DNA of 33,206 bases from Streptomyces atriruber (GCF_001418325.1 NZ_LIPN01000359.1:1-33206), one strand, 5' to 3'. Numbered from the stretch's first letter, positions 22,925 through 30,401 are shown. Numbers and translations: made by a program. Notes: generated by a model from the sequence alone, not told the origin.

Positions 22925-24055
22925 ATGGGACCACACGATCAGTACGGGCTGACGCGGATCATCAACGCCAGGGGGACGTACACCCCGCTCGGCGTCTCGC
23001 GCAGCGACGGCAGGGTCGCGGCCGTCGCCGCGGAGGCGCTCGGCGAGTTCTTCGTCATGGCGGAGCTGCAGGACGTCGCGAGCGGGGTCATCGCCGGGGT
23101 GACGGGCGCGGCGGCCGGGGCCGTCGTGCACTGCACCTCCGCCGCCCTCACGCTGTCCGTCGCGGCGGCGATGACGGGGGATTCCGCGGAGCGCGTCGCC
23201 GCGCTGCCGGACAGCGCCGGGATGCCCGCGCGCGTCGTGCTGCCCGCCGGGCACGCGGTCGACTACGGCCATCCCCTGCTGCAGGACATCCGGCTGGCCG
23301 GTGCCGCTCCCGTCCCGGCGGGGACGGCCGCCGCGTGCACCGTCGCGGATCTGGAGGCGGCCCTCGCCCACCCGGACACGGCCTGCCTCCTCCTCGTGTC
23401 GTCCCGGCTCGTCCGGGGCGCGGACGTCCCCTTGGCCGAAGCCGTCGCCGCCGCGCACCGCCGCGGGGTGCCCGCCGTCGTCGACGGCGCCGCGCAGGAT
23501 CTGCGGGTCGCCGAACTCCTCGCCACCGGCGCCGACCTCGTCCTGGTCAGCGGGCAGAAGTACCTGGGATCCCCCACCGCGGGCCTGGTGATGGGGCGCG
23601 CCGGGATGGTGCGGGCGGTGCGGGCGCAGGAGAAGGGCATCGGCCGCGCGATGAAGGCGAGCAAGGAGGCCGTCCTCGGCGTGCTCGCCGCCCTTCAGGT
23701 GCGGCAGGAGCTGGATCTGGACGCGTGGCGGCGCGCGCAGGAGGACAAGGCCGCGCGGTTCGCGGAGAGGGCCGACACGCTGCCGGGACTCGGCGCGACG
23801 CTCGCCCCCGATCCGACCGGGCTGCCCTTCTCCCGCGTACGCCTCGCCGTCGACCCCTCTCAGGCGGGGCTGGACGCCGCCGCTCTCGCCCTGGCCCTCC
23901 AAGCGGGCTCCCCGCAGATCTGGGTCATGACGGAGGAACGGGAGGGGGCACGGGGGAAGGTCGATCGTGAGCTGGTTCTCGAGCTCGTGCCGCTCACGGG
24001 TGCCGAGATCGACGTGGTCCTGGAGCGGCTGGCCGCCCTCCTGTCAGGCGCCTGA
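22925..24055 (+). CDS. SelA/DgaE-like PLP-dependent enzyme
   Basis: A 376-residue cytoplasmic aminotransferase-class-V-fold protein resembling the SelA (seryl-tRNA selenium transferase) and DgaE (D-glucosaminate-6-phosphate ammonia-lyase) group. The N-terminus IINARGTYTPLGVSRS is the family's INA-GT-T opening, then HCTSAALTLSVAAAM around the cofactor phosphate, VVDGAAQ with the Asp that pairs with the PLP ring nitrogen, and SGQKYLGSPTAGLV, whose Lys212 should form the Schiff base. This points to a beta-elimination or lyase reaction on an amino sugar acid or amino acid. A true SelA is unlikely, as it is about 80-100 residues longer and the selenocysteine genes are absent nearby. ATG 22925 follows the small exported protein closely, with no strong ribosome site. 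Substrate unknown. Confidence 0.82.
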   Translation: MGPHDQYGLTRIINARGTYTPLGVSRSDGRVAAVAAEALGEFFVMAELQDVASGVIAGVTGAAAGAVVHCTSAALTLSVAAAMTGDSAERVAALPDSAGMPARVVLPAGHAVDYGHPLLQDIRLAGAAPVPAGTAAACTVADLEAALAHPDTACLLLVSSRLVRGADVPLAEAVAAAHRRGVPAVVDGAAQDLRVAELLATGADLVLVSGQKYLGSPTAGLVMGRAGMVRAVRAQEKGIGRAMKASKEAVLGVLAALQVRQELDLDAWRRAQEDKAARFAERADTLPGLGATLAPDPTGLPFSRVRLAVDPSQAGLDAAALALALQAGSPQIWVMTEEREGARGKVDRELVLELVPLTGAEIDVVLERLAALLSGA

Positions 24056-24215
24056 GCCGCCGCCGCACCCCATCACCTCTCGACCACAACTCCCTTGTCC
24101 CTTGGGGTCGTTGAGGGCGCCGGGGCTACTGTGGCTACTGACGTTCACGTGGCGTCGCTCCCACGCCGGAGGCCTCCCCTCCGGGGGAGCCCCACACTCT
24201 TCCGTGGAGGTTCTT

Positions 24216-25208
24216 GTGCGCTCGCCCTCATGGCTCGGCGGCCTCGCGGCCGCCGTGCTCACCCTGACCGTGCTCCCGCTCTCCGCCGCCCGCGCGGACG
24301 CCGATCCGTCACCGCCGCTGGAGATCCCCGCGGCCCAGCTCGCCGACGCCCTGCACTGCGGGACGGATCTCCAGGACATGCGCGGGGCCAGTGACAAGCC
24401 GACCGTCCTCTTCGTCCCCGGCACCGGCCTCAAGAGCGAGGAGAACTACGCCTGGAACTACATGGCCGAGCTCAAGAAGAAGGGCTACCGGTCCTGTTGG
24501 GTGGACTCCCCCGGCCGCGGGCTCAGGGACATGCAGGAGTCCGTCGAGTACGTGGTGTACGCGACGCGCACCATCCAGGAGGCCACCGGCCGCAAGGTCG
24601 ACCTCGTCGGGCACAGTCAGGGCGGACTCCTGACGGCCTGGGCGCTGCGCTTCTGGCCCGACCTGCCGGAGAAGGTCGACGACGTGGTGACGTTGGGCTC
24701 CCCCTTCCAGGGCACCCGGCTCGCCTCTCCCTGCCGTCCGATCGCCGAGGTCGCGGGCTGCCCGGCCTCGGTCCTGCAGTTCGCCCGCGACTCGAACTGG
24801 TCGAAGGCTCTCGGCGCCGACGGCGCGCCCATGCCCGCGGGCCCGTCGTACACCACGGTCTTCTCCTACCTCGACGAGTCCGTGGTGGCCGACGGAGGGC
24901 CCCCGTCGCTGCCCGGCGCGCACCGCATCGGCGTCCAGGACGTCTGCCCGGGGCGGCCGTGGCCGACGCACATCGCCATGGTCGTGGACCAGGTCAGTTA
25001 CGACCTGGTAGCCGACGCGGTCGATCACTCCGGCCCCGCCGACGCCGACCGCATCGACCGTGCGCACTGCGCCAAGGCGATCATGCCGCTCAACAGCGAG
25101 GAAGCCGTCAACGCCCTGCCCGGTCTGCTGAACTACCCGATCGAGCTGCTGATCCACAGCCAGCCCTGGGTGAAGGAAGAGCCTGCGCTGCGCGAGTACG
25201 CGCGATAG
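24216..25208 (+). CDS. Secreted lipase/esterase of the Candida antarctica lipase B type
   Basis: A 330-residue exported alpha/beta hydrolase. GTG 24216 has GGAGG five bases upstream; the signal peptide VRSPSWLGGLAAAVLTLTVLPLSAARADA ends at about residue 30. The core parallels CalB: FVPGTGLKSEENYAWNYMAELKKKGY with the oxyanion Thr70, CWVDSPGRGLRDMQESVEYVVYAT, the elbow LVGHSQGGLLTAWALRFWPDL (Ser134; CalB has TWSQG), VDDVVTLGSPFQGT, then likely Asp220 in SYLDESVV and His252 in PTHIAM. The spacings Ser-Asp 86 and Asp-His 32 are close to CalB (82 and 37). Cysteines in the mature protein (DALHCG, SCWV, SPCRP, VAGCP, VCPG, HCAK) suggest several disulfides, as in exported enzymes. It converges with the ligase gene across a hairpin. 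Confidence 0.85.
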   Translation: MRSPSWLGGLAAAVLTLTVLPLSAARADADPSPPLEIPAAQLADALHCGTDLQDMRGASDKPTVLFVPGTGLKSEENYAWNYMAELKKKGYRSCWVDSPGRGLRDMQESVEYVVYATRTIQEATGRKVDLVGHSQGGLLTAWALRFWPDLPEKVDDVVTLGSPFQGTRLASPCRPIAEVAGCPASVLQFARDSNWSKALGADGAPMPAGPSYTTVFSYLDESVVADGGPPSLPGAHRIGVQDVCPGRPWPTHIAMVVDQVSYDLVADAVDHSGPADADRIDRAHCAKAIMPLNSEEAVNALPGLLNYPIELLIHSQPWVKEEPALREYAR

Positions 25209-25212
25209 CCCC

Positions 25213-25254
25213 GCAGGCCCGCGCACACGCAGGCCCGCTCAGGCCGCGAGCGGG
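25213..25254. terminator. Hairpin with direct repeat between lipase and ligase genes
   Basis: GCAGGCCCGC occurs twice (25213-25222 and 25229-25238). Next to it CCCGCTC (25234-25240), seven-base loop, GAGCGGG (25248-25254) form a perfect stem that includes the stop codon of the leftward ligase. Placed between convergent genes, it probably terminates both. Confidence 0.5.
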
Positions 25255-26612
25255 ATGATCGTGCGGTACTTGCCGCCCGACGCCTGCCGCGGCGGCTCCT
25301 CCGCCCGCTCGACGGTGACGTTGTCCAGCTTGTTGTCGGCGAGCAGGTGGGTGAGCCCGTCGTGGGCCTTCCGCCACACGTGGTCCGCGTCGGCGCCGGG
25401 GGCCCTGACCATGCGTACCCGCAGGGTCGCCGGCGCGGTCTGCTCGATCTGGAAGAGCTCGACCCCCGGCATGCGGTCGAACAGGCTGCTGAAGGCCAGC
25501 GGGGTGAGCCTGACGTCGCCGCCGCGGCCGGACGGGAAGGTGAGGATGTCACCGGCCCGGCCCTGGACCCGGATCGCGGGCGACGAGGTGCCGCACGGAC
25601 AGGGGTCGGGGCGGAGCATGACGCTGTCCCCGAGGTCGTAGCGGAGGAACGGCTGTACGCGGTTGGCGAGGTTGGAGATCAGGACCGTGTGCGAGAACTC
25701 CCCCGGCGGGGTCGGCCGGTGGTCCTCGTCGACCGGTTCGAGCACGGCCCAGTCGTCGTTGACGTGGTACCAGCCCTCGGCGCAGCCGTGGCTGAGGTAC
25801 GTGCACTCCGTCGCGCTGTACATCGTGCGCACCTTGGCGCCGAAGGCCTTCGCGATGCGGTCGGTGTCGCTGTCGCTCATCGTCTCGCCCGCGGGTTCGA
25901 TCAGTACCGGGTCGATGTGCAGGCGGCCCGCCTCCTGTTCGGCGGTGAGCAGCATGATCGTGCTGGCGTAGCCGATGACGAAGGCCGGGCGGTAGGCGTT
26001 GAGTTGTGCGACCAGGTGCGCCAGTGGTTCGTGCACGGAGAAGGCCCGGAGCAGCTTGCTGCGTCCGCCGCCCTCCTGGGCCATGCGGGAGTATCCGGCG
26101 AAGCCGACGTAGTGCCCTTCGGTGGCGACGAGTTGGGCGAAGCGGCCGCCGTGGACCACGGCCCGGCCGATGCCGAGCGGGCCGAGCCAGGAGGCGAGGG
26201 CCCGGGAGGAGACGGCGGAGGACACGTTCATGTACCGATCGTCGAGCACGAACAGGCCGCGCCTGCCGCTGGTGCCCGAGGTGGTGGCCACCAGGTAGCG
26301 GCCGAGGAAGCGCCGGCCGATGAGGCCGGGGTCGTCGGTGAACGCGCGGACCTTCTCGAAGGTGATGTCCCGGTCCGTCGCCCAGTCGTCGAAGCGGTCC
26401 ATCAGCCTCTTCTTGTCGGTGACCGGCAGCAGCGTCGGGTCGTCGACCCGCTCGGGCAGGCCGCGGTAGAGCTCGCGGTAGTACGGCGACGCGGAGCGCG
26501 CGCAAGCCACCAGGTCCGCCAGTCGGTCGCCGCGCCGCCGCGCGACATCGGCCGCACCCTGCTTGCGGGCCTTGCGGACGTCCCGCGTCAGCCACGCCAT
26601 GCTCTCGCTCAT
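25239..26612 (-). CDS. PaaK-like adenylate-forming ligase
   Basis: A 457-residue soluble enzyme of the phenylacetate-CoA-ligase branch of the acyl-adenylate superfamily, activating a carboxylic acid with ATP. ATG 26612 has AAGGAG nine bases upstream. Motifs in order: YYRELYRGLPERVDDPTLLPVTDKKRLMDRFDDW (PaaK-like lead-in), TTSGTSGRRGLFVLDD (ATP loop), VIGYASTIMLL, YSATECTYLSHGC (A5-like), FLRYDLGDSVMLRPDPCPCG (the CxCG block of PaaK-like enzymes), VQGRAGDIL, and C-terminal SGGKYRTIIP with the hinge-side Lys. The substrate is not readable: aryl acetate, benzoate-type or aliphatic acids are possible. Its position next to the thioesterase, P450 and PKS makes a starter- or side-chain-activating role in the cluster plausible; it may equally lie outside it. 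Confidence 0.85.
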   Translation of the reverse strand: MSESMAWLTRDVRKARKQGAADVARRRGDRLADLVACARSASPYYRELYRGLPERVDDPTLLPVTDKKRLMDRFDDWATDRDITFEKVRAFTDDPGLIGRRFLGRYLVATTSGTSGRRGLFVLDDRYMNVSSAVSSRALASWLGPLGIGRAVVHGGRFAQLVATEGHYVGFAGYSRMAQEGGGRSKLLRAFSVHEPLAHLVAQLNAYRPAFVIGYASTIMLLTAEQEAGRLHIDPVLIEPAGETMSDSDTDRIAKAFGAKVRTMYSATECTYLSHGCAEGWYHVNDDWAVLEPVDEDHRPTPPGEFSHTVLISNLANRVQPFLRYDLGDSVMLRPDPCPCGTSSPAIRVQGRAGDILTFPSGRGGDVRLTPLAFSSLFDRMPGVELFQIEQTAPATLRVRMVRAPGADADHVWRKAHDGLTHLLADNKLDNVTVERAEEPPRQASGGKYRTIIPLAA

Positions 26613-26715
26613 CGTCCTGTACTCCTTCGGTGGCGGATCCGGCCCGCGGCCGGCTTGCCGGAGGCCGGCGGGCACCCATGCCACGACCTTCGCGGATGGG
26701 CCGCGGGAGAGCACA

Positions 26716-26749
26716 CCTTGAACAAGGCATAGTCACCCCAAAAGGTGAC
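26716..26749. promoter_or_regulatory. Paired palindromes upstream of the PaaK-like ligase
   Basis: CCTTG-AA-CAAGG (26716-26727) is a perfect 5-bp inverted repeat; GTCACC-CCAAAA-GGTGAC (26732-26749) is a perfect 6-bp one, five bases further on. They lie about 105-140 bases upstream of the ligase ATG at 26612. Such close, AT-centred palindromes are typical of repressor or activator operators (TetR, GntR, MarR types). Symmetry seen; binder unknown. Confidence 0.5.
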
Positions 26750-27282
26750 AAGCCCTCCGACACGCCCGAACCGGCCGAGTGGCCGACTACCGCCGATTCA
26801 CACAGGGCCGGATCCGGCCACCCCTGATCCCGTTCCGCGCCACCGCGGTCACCCCGCGCGGATGCCGCCACGTGGGACGCAGGAGCCGCGAGGTCAAATC
26901 AAGACCCATCCCGACCGGCCCGGGACGGCAAGAAAACAACAAGCCACAATCGGAGTCCCGGAGAATCCGAGCGGCCGCCCGATGACGCAAACAGATCGTT
27001 TTCCGTTCATGTCTTGAAGGCGAAGAAATAGTGCAGGCCAACGGCGGGGAGGAGAATCAAACCAAGGGAGCGTAATGATCCCGCAAAGAATTGCGCGTTC
27101 ATTGTCGAGCCCGTTTCCAGGGAACCTCAACCGGATCGAGAGCGCGGGCCCCGCCCGCTGCCCCCCGCAGGCACACCTTCCTGACCTGCCAGTGCGCCCG
27201 CCCCGTCGGCCCCTCGGCCGCGTAACTCAACGTCCGCGACCACCCGAGACCCGCCCGGGACCGAACTTCACCCGGTGCATTG

Positions 27283-27296
27283 TTAAGCATTCATAT
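27283..27296 (+). promoter_or_regulatory. TTAAGC element upstream of thioesterase-SARP operon
   Basis: TTAAGCATTCATAT resembles the TTAAGCGCTCCTAA element found in the divergent P450/PKS promoter: ten of the first thirteen positions agree. It lies about 200 bases upstream of the thioesterase start. A candidate third binding site for a cluster regulator; weaker than the other two. Confidence 0.3.
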
Positions 27297-27360
27297 TGAA
27301 ACTTACCCTAAACTTGCCGCCGCGGATTCGATCACACGAGAATCGCTTGATAAAGCATGG

Positions 27361-27375
27361 GGAATGTCTCATTCC
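27361..27375. promoter_or_regulatory. Perfect inverted repeat GGAATG-TCT-CATTCC
   Basis: Two 6-bp half sites (GGAATG 27361-27366, CATTCC 27370-27375) with a three-base spacer, about 115 bases upstream of the thioesterase start. A compact operator-like symmetry in an AT-richer region. Binder unknown. Confidence 0.4.
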
Positions 27376-27488
27376 GCCCTGTTGCCGCGTTATCGACGTT
27401 GCCCTTTAAACTTTGAGCTGTGCATGATCAGGAGCGCCTGTGCGATGCGGCGACACCATTGTCAGCGTTCCTGGCGAAGGGATAGATC

Positions 27489-28292
27489 TTGTCTGCCTCC
27501 CCCCCACCCCCGATGTCGGACCCTTGGATACGTCGTTTCCGGCCCCGGCCGGAAGCCGCCGTCCGACTGGTCTGCTTCCCCCACGCGGGCGGTTCGGCCT
27601 CCTACTACCACCCCCTCGCGCAATCCCCCACCCTGCTGCCCGACACCGAAGTCCTCGCGGTGCAGTACCCCGGAAGGCAGGACCGGCGCAGAGAGCGCCT
27701 CCTGGACGGCATCCCCGAGATGGCCGATCTGATCACCGAGGCGCTCGCGCCGTACGACGACCGTCCGCTGGCCTTCTTCGGGCACAGCATGGGCGCCGTC
27801 CTCGCCTTCGAGGTCGCTCAGCGGCTGAGCGAGCGGCCGGGTGGACAGCCCTGCGGGCTGTTCGTCTCGGGCCGCCGAGCGCCGTCCCTCTACCGGCGCG
27901 GCACCGTACACCTGCTCAGCGACGCCGAGTTGGTCGGCGAGCTGCGCAGGGCCGGCGGCACGGACCCGAGGTTCCTGGACGACGAGGAACTGCTCGCCGA
28001 CATCATCCCGGTCGTCCGCAACGACTACCGGGCCGTCGAGCTGTACCAGTGGACCCCCGCGCCACCCCTGAACTGCCCCATCACCGCCCTGGTCGGCGAC
28101 CGGGACCCGCAGGCCTCGATCGACGACGTGGAGGCCTGGCGCAAGCACACGGACGGGCCCTTCGGCCTGGAGGTCTTCTCCGGGGGCCACTTCTACCTCA
28201 ACACGCACCAGCGGGGCGTCGCGGACGTCATCTCCGAGGCCCTGGCGGCCGGTGCGCGACGGCACGCAACGGCGAGGGGGAACGCTCGGTGA
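27489..28292 (+). CDS. Type II thioesterase (RifR/GrsT-like)
   Basis: A 267-residue alpha/beta hydrolase that edits polyketide or peptide synthases by removing misprimed acyl groups from carrier proteins. TTG 27489 is chosen because AAGGGA lies seven bases upstream; ATG 27513 has no ribosome site. Motifs: RLVCFPHAGGSASYYHPLAQ (family opening), LAVQYPGRQDRRRERLL, the nucleophile elbow FFGHSMGAVLAFEVAQRL (Ser100), LFVSGRRAP, ALVGDRDPQAS (Asp204/206) and FSGGHFYLNTH (His234), all as expected for type II thioesterases of PKS/NRPS clusters. The stop codon overlaps the GTG start of the SARP gene by four bases (28289-28292, GTGA), so the two are translationally coupled. It fits the PKS at the right edge, being in the same cluster by context. 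Confidence 0.92.
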   Translation: MSASPPPPMSDPWIRRFRPRPEAAVRLVCFPHAGGSASYYHPLAQSPTLLPDTEVLAVQYPGRQDRRRERLLDGIPEMADLITEALAPYDDRPLAFFGHSMGAVLAFEVAQRLSERPGGQPCGLFVSGRRAPSLYRRGTVHLLSDAELVGELRRAGGTDPRFLDDEELLADIIPVVRNDYRAVELYQWTPAPPLNCPITALVGDRDPQASIDDVEAWRKHTDGPFGLEVFSGGHFYLNTHQRGVADVISEALAAGARRHATARGNAR

Positions 28293-29089
28293 GGTACGAA
28301 ATGCTGGGCCCACTCCGCATCAAGGACGGAAACAAGTACGCCACCATCAACGCGCAGAAGGTGGAGGTCGTCCTCACGGTCCTCCTCATCCGCGCCGATC
28401 AACTGGTCTCCCTGGAACAGCTGATGCGGGAGATCTGGGGCGAGGACCTGCCCAAGCGCGCCACGGCCGGGCTACACGTGTACATATCCCAGCTGCGCAA
28501 GTTCCTGAAGGTCTCGGGCACGGCCGGCAACCCCGTCGAGACCCGCGCGCCGGGCTACGTGCTGCACAAGAAGCCGGAGGACCAGATCGACGCCCAGGTC
28601 TTCCCCGAACTGGTCGACGTGGGCCGGTCGTTGCTCAGGGAGAAGCGCTACGACGAGGCGGCTTCCTGCTTCGGGCGGGCGCTCGCCCTGTGGCGCGGCC
28701 CGATCCTCGGGCAGGGCGGGAACGGTCCGGCCGCCAACGGTCCCATCGTCGACGGCTTCTCGACTTGGCTGACCGAGATCCGCCTGGAGTGCCAGGAGAT
28801 GCTGGTCGAGTGTCAGCTCCAACTCGGCCGCCACCGGGAGGCCGTGGGCATGCTGTACGCCCTCACCGCGGAGAACCCGATGTGCGAGGCGTTCTACCGT
28901 CAGCTCATGCTGGCGCTCTACCGCTCCGAGCGGCAGGCGGACGCGCTCAAGGTGTACCAGTCGGTGCGCAAGACGCTCAACGACGAACTCGGCCTGGAGC
29001 CGGGGCGTCCGCTCCAGGACCTGCAGCGGGCCATACTCTCCGGCGACATGCACCTGATGTCCCCACCCCTCGCGATGTCCGGCCACTGA
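28289..29089 (+). CDS. SARP-family transcriptional activator
   Basis: A 266-residue pathway regulator of the Streptomyces antibiotic regulatory protein type. The N-terminal OmpR-like winged helix runs VRYEMLGPLRIKDGNKYATINAQKVEVVLTVLLIRADQLVSLEQLMREIWGEDLPKRATAGLHVYISQLRKFL, followed by the beta-hairpin region APGYVLHKKPEDQIDAQVF, then the bacterial transcriptional activation domain with TPR-like helices (LVDVGRSLLREKRYDEAASCFGRALALWRG, YDEAFYR-like CEAFYRQLMLALYRSERQADALKVYQSVRKTLNDELGLEPGRPLQDLQRAIL). The protein has no extra ATPase domain, so it is a small SARP like ActII-ORF4 or RedD. I saw no TTA codon, so bldA control is not indicated. GTG 28289 follows GAGGGGG. Likely binds direct-repeat sites in cluster promoters. 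Confidence 0.93.
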   Translation: MRYEMLGPLRIKDGNKYATINAQKVEVVLTVLLIRADQLVSLEQLMREIWGEDLPKRATAGLHVYISQLRKFLKVSGTAGNPVETRAPGYVLHKKPEDQIDAQVFPELVDVGRSLLREKRYDEAASCFGRALALWRGPILGQGGNGPAANGPIVDGFSTWLTEIRLECQEMLVECQLQLGRHREAVGMLYALTAENPMCEAFYRQLMLALYRSERQADALKVYQSVRKTLNDELGLEPGRPLQDLQRAILSGDMHLMSPPLAMSGH

Positions 29090-29101
29090 CCGGACATCGC
29101 G
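29071..29101. terminator. Perfect 12-bp hairpin at the SARP 3' end
   Basis: CGCGATGTCCGG (29071-29082) pairs base for base with CCGGACATCGCG (29090-29101) across the loop CCACTGA, which holds the SARP stop codon (29087-29089). The stem starts inside the last SARP codons. A strong terminator candidate for the thioesterase-SARP transcript. Confidence 0.75.
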
Positions 29102-29118
29102 GTGCGGGCGGGCCTCGC

Positions 29119-29152
29119 GAGTCGTACGTATGCGGAGGAGACGTACGTACTC
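29119..29152. terminator. Second hairpin at the P450 3' end
   Basis: GAGTCGTACGT (29119-29129) pairs with ACGTACG-T-ACTC (29141-29152) with a single bulged T at 29148 and an 11-base loop. It overlaps the P450 stop codon and lies on the convergent side of the SARP terminator, so it probably ends P450 transcription. Confidence 0.55.
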
Positions 29153-30401
29153 AGAAGGCGCACTGAAGGTGCTTGATGCCCTCGATGAAACTGGAGTCCA
29201 GCCTGCGGGGCTGCCCCACGGCACGAATGCGGGGCAGCGCCGCGAGCAACTCCCGGTACAGGACGGTGATCTCCATCCGGGCCAGGTGGGCGCCGAGGCA
29301 GACGTGCGGGCCCACCGCCCCGAACGTGACGTGGGCGTTGGTCCCGCGCGTGATGTCGAAGCGGTACGGGTCCGGGAAGGTGCCCTCGTCCCGGTTGCCC
29401 GACCAGTAGAACAGGAAGATCCGATCACCCCTGCGGAAGCGATGGCCGTTCATGTCGCAGTCGCGGGTGGCGACGCGGCGCATCCAGTTGATGGGCGTGG
29501 AGACCCTGAGGATCTCCTCGACGGCGTCCTTGGCGTACGTGTCGAAGTCCGAGAGCAGCAGCTGCTTCTGCTCGGGGTGCTCGGTCAGCAGCACCAGGGC
29601 GTGCGAAATGGCGTTCCTGGTGGTCTCCATCCCGGCGATGACCAGCAGAATGAAGAAGGACACGAGCTCCTGACGGGTCAACTGCTCACCGTCCGCCTGG
29701 ACTTGCACCAACTTGGTGATCAGGTCGTTGCCGGGCTCGGCGAGCCGTTCCTCACGCAGCCCCGCGATGTAGTCGCCCAGCTCGCGGGACGCCTCGATCA
29801 CCGCGCGCTCGGAGTCCGCCCGGTCGGGCACGTAGTCCGGGTCGAGCGGACCCACGATCGTGTTGGACCGGTCGAAGAGGAAGTCGTGGTCCTCCTCCGG
29901 GATCCCCATCATCTCGCTCAGCACGGCGATGGGCATCTCCGCGGCCACGGGCCTGATGAAGTCGCCGGGACCGCGCGCCACGAGGTCGTCGATGATGCGC
30001 CGCGCGGTCCGGGTCGCCACGGCCTCGAACTCGGGAATCATGTTGCGGCCGAACGAACGCGAGACGATGCGGCGCAGCCGGGAGTGCTCCGGGTTGTCCA
30101 TGTTGATCATCGAGCCGTAGTACTCGTCGAGCTCGGGCGGCAGGCCGATGATCGTGGTCGCGCCGTCCGAGGAGAAGTCCTGCGGCCGACGGCTCACCTC
30201 CACGATGTCCGCGTACTTCACCAGCGCGTGGTAGCCGAAGGCCCAGGGCACGCCGGGCATGCTCTGCTGGATGAACGCCGGATGCGGCAGCCCGCGCATC
30301 TGCTCGAACAGTGCCACGCGTTCCTCGTGAGGCCGCGCCCAGAACGACGGGTCGACCAGGTCGGGGAAGGTGGCGGCCGGCTTGTTATCCGTGATGGGCA
30401 C
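29151..30401 (-). CDS. Cytochrome P450, CYP125/CYP124-like
   Basis: A 416-residue soluble heme monooxygenase. The I-helix motif is AGMETTRNAI (Ala256-Gly257-x-Glu-Thr-Thr), the K-helix EEILRV, the meander PINWMRRVA and the heme loop TFGAVGPHVCLGAHLAR with axial Cys368. The heme loop has one residue more than in P450cam-type enzymes but matches the CYP124/125/142 group, as do INMDNPEHSRLRRIVSRSF, FYWSGNRDE and the C-terminal GIKHLQ. Members of that group oxidise sterol or branched fatty side chains, so a terminal-methyl or chain hydroxylation of the polyketide is conceivable; that is inference. GTG 30401 has GAGG four bases upstream. Divergent from the PKS gene with a shared promoter region; no ferredoxin gene is adjacent in the window. 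Confidence 0.93.
   Translation of the reverse strand: MPITDNKPAATFPDLVDPSFWARPHEERVALFEQMRGLPHPAFIQQSMPGVPWAFGYHALVKYADIVEVSRRPQDFSSDGATTIIGLPPELDEYYGSMINMDNPEHSRLRRIVSRSFGRNMIPEFEAVATRTARRIIDDLVARGPGDFIRPVAAEMPIAVLSEMMGIPEEDHDFLFDRSNTIVGPLDPDYVPDRADSERAVIEASRELGDYIAGLREERLAEPGNDLITKLVQVQADGEQLTRQELVSFFILLVIAGMETTRNAISHALVLLTEHPEQKQLLLSDFDTYAKDAVEEILRVSTPINWMRRVATRDCDMNGHRFRRGDRIFLFYWSGNRDEGTFPDPYRFDITRGTNAHVTFGAVGPHVCLGAHLARMEITVLYRELLAALPRIRAVGQPRRLDSSFIEGIKHLQCAF

Larger units (their letters stand above)
26613..27488. other. Long regulatory gap upstream of the thioesterase-SARP operon
   Basis: An 876-bp divergent region with no convincing gene. The base composition is visibly more AT-rich than the flanking genes, especially 26,930-27,080 and 27,280-27,430 (ACAACAAG, AAAGAATTGCG, TTAAGCATTC, CTTTAAACTTTG). 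Contents: two palindromes at 26716-26749, a TTAAGC element at 27283, a perfect 15-bp inverted repeat at 27361, and a short open frame at 27075 which I judge not to be a gene. It probably holds the promoters of both the ligase and the thioesterase-SARP unit. Confidence 0.6.

Noticed and set aside
22908..24055. True SelA (selenocysteine synthase)
   Set aside because: The protein is shorter than SelA, selB/selC are not visible and neighbours are unrelated; the core fold is shared by other lyases.
27075..27299. 74-codon frame with a decent GGGAG site before ATG 27075
   Set aside because: Third-position base use is not Streptomyces-like, the product is Pro/Arg-rich without a recognisable motif, and it lies in the regulatory gap.
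28289..29089. bldA-dependent TTA codon in the SARP gene
   Set aside because: Read through the gene and found no in-frame or out-of-frame TTA, so tRNA-Leu(UUA) control is not supported here.
29291..29320. Extra residue in the P450 heme loop (FGAVGPHVCLG)
   Set aside because: At first an apparent insertion, but CYP124/125/142-type enzymes share the same length, so it marks a lineage rather than a defect.
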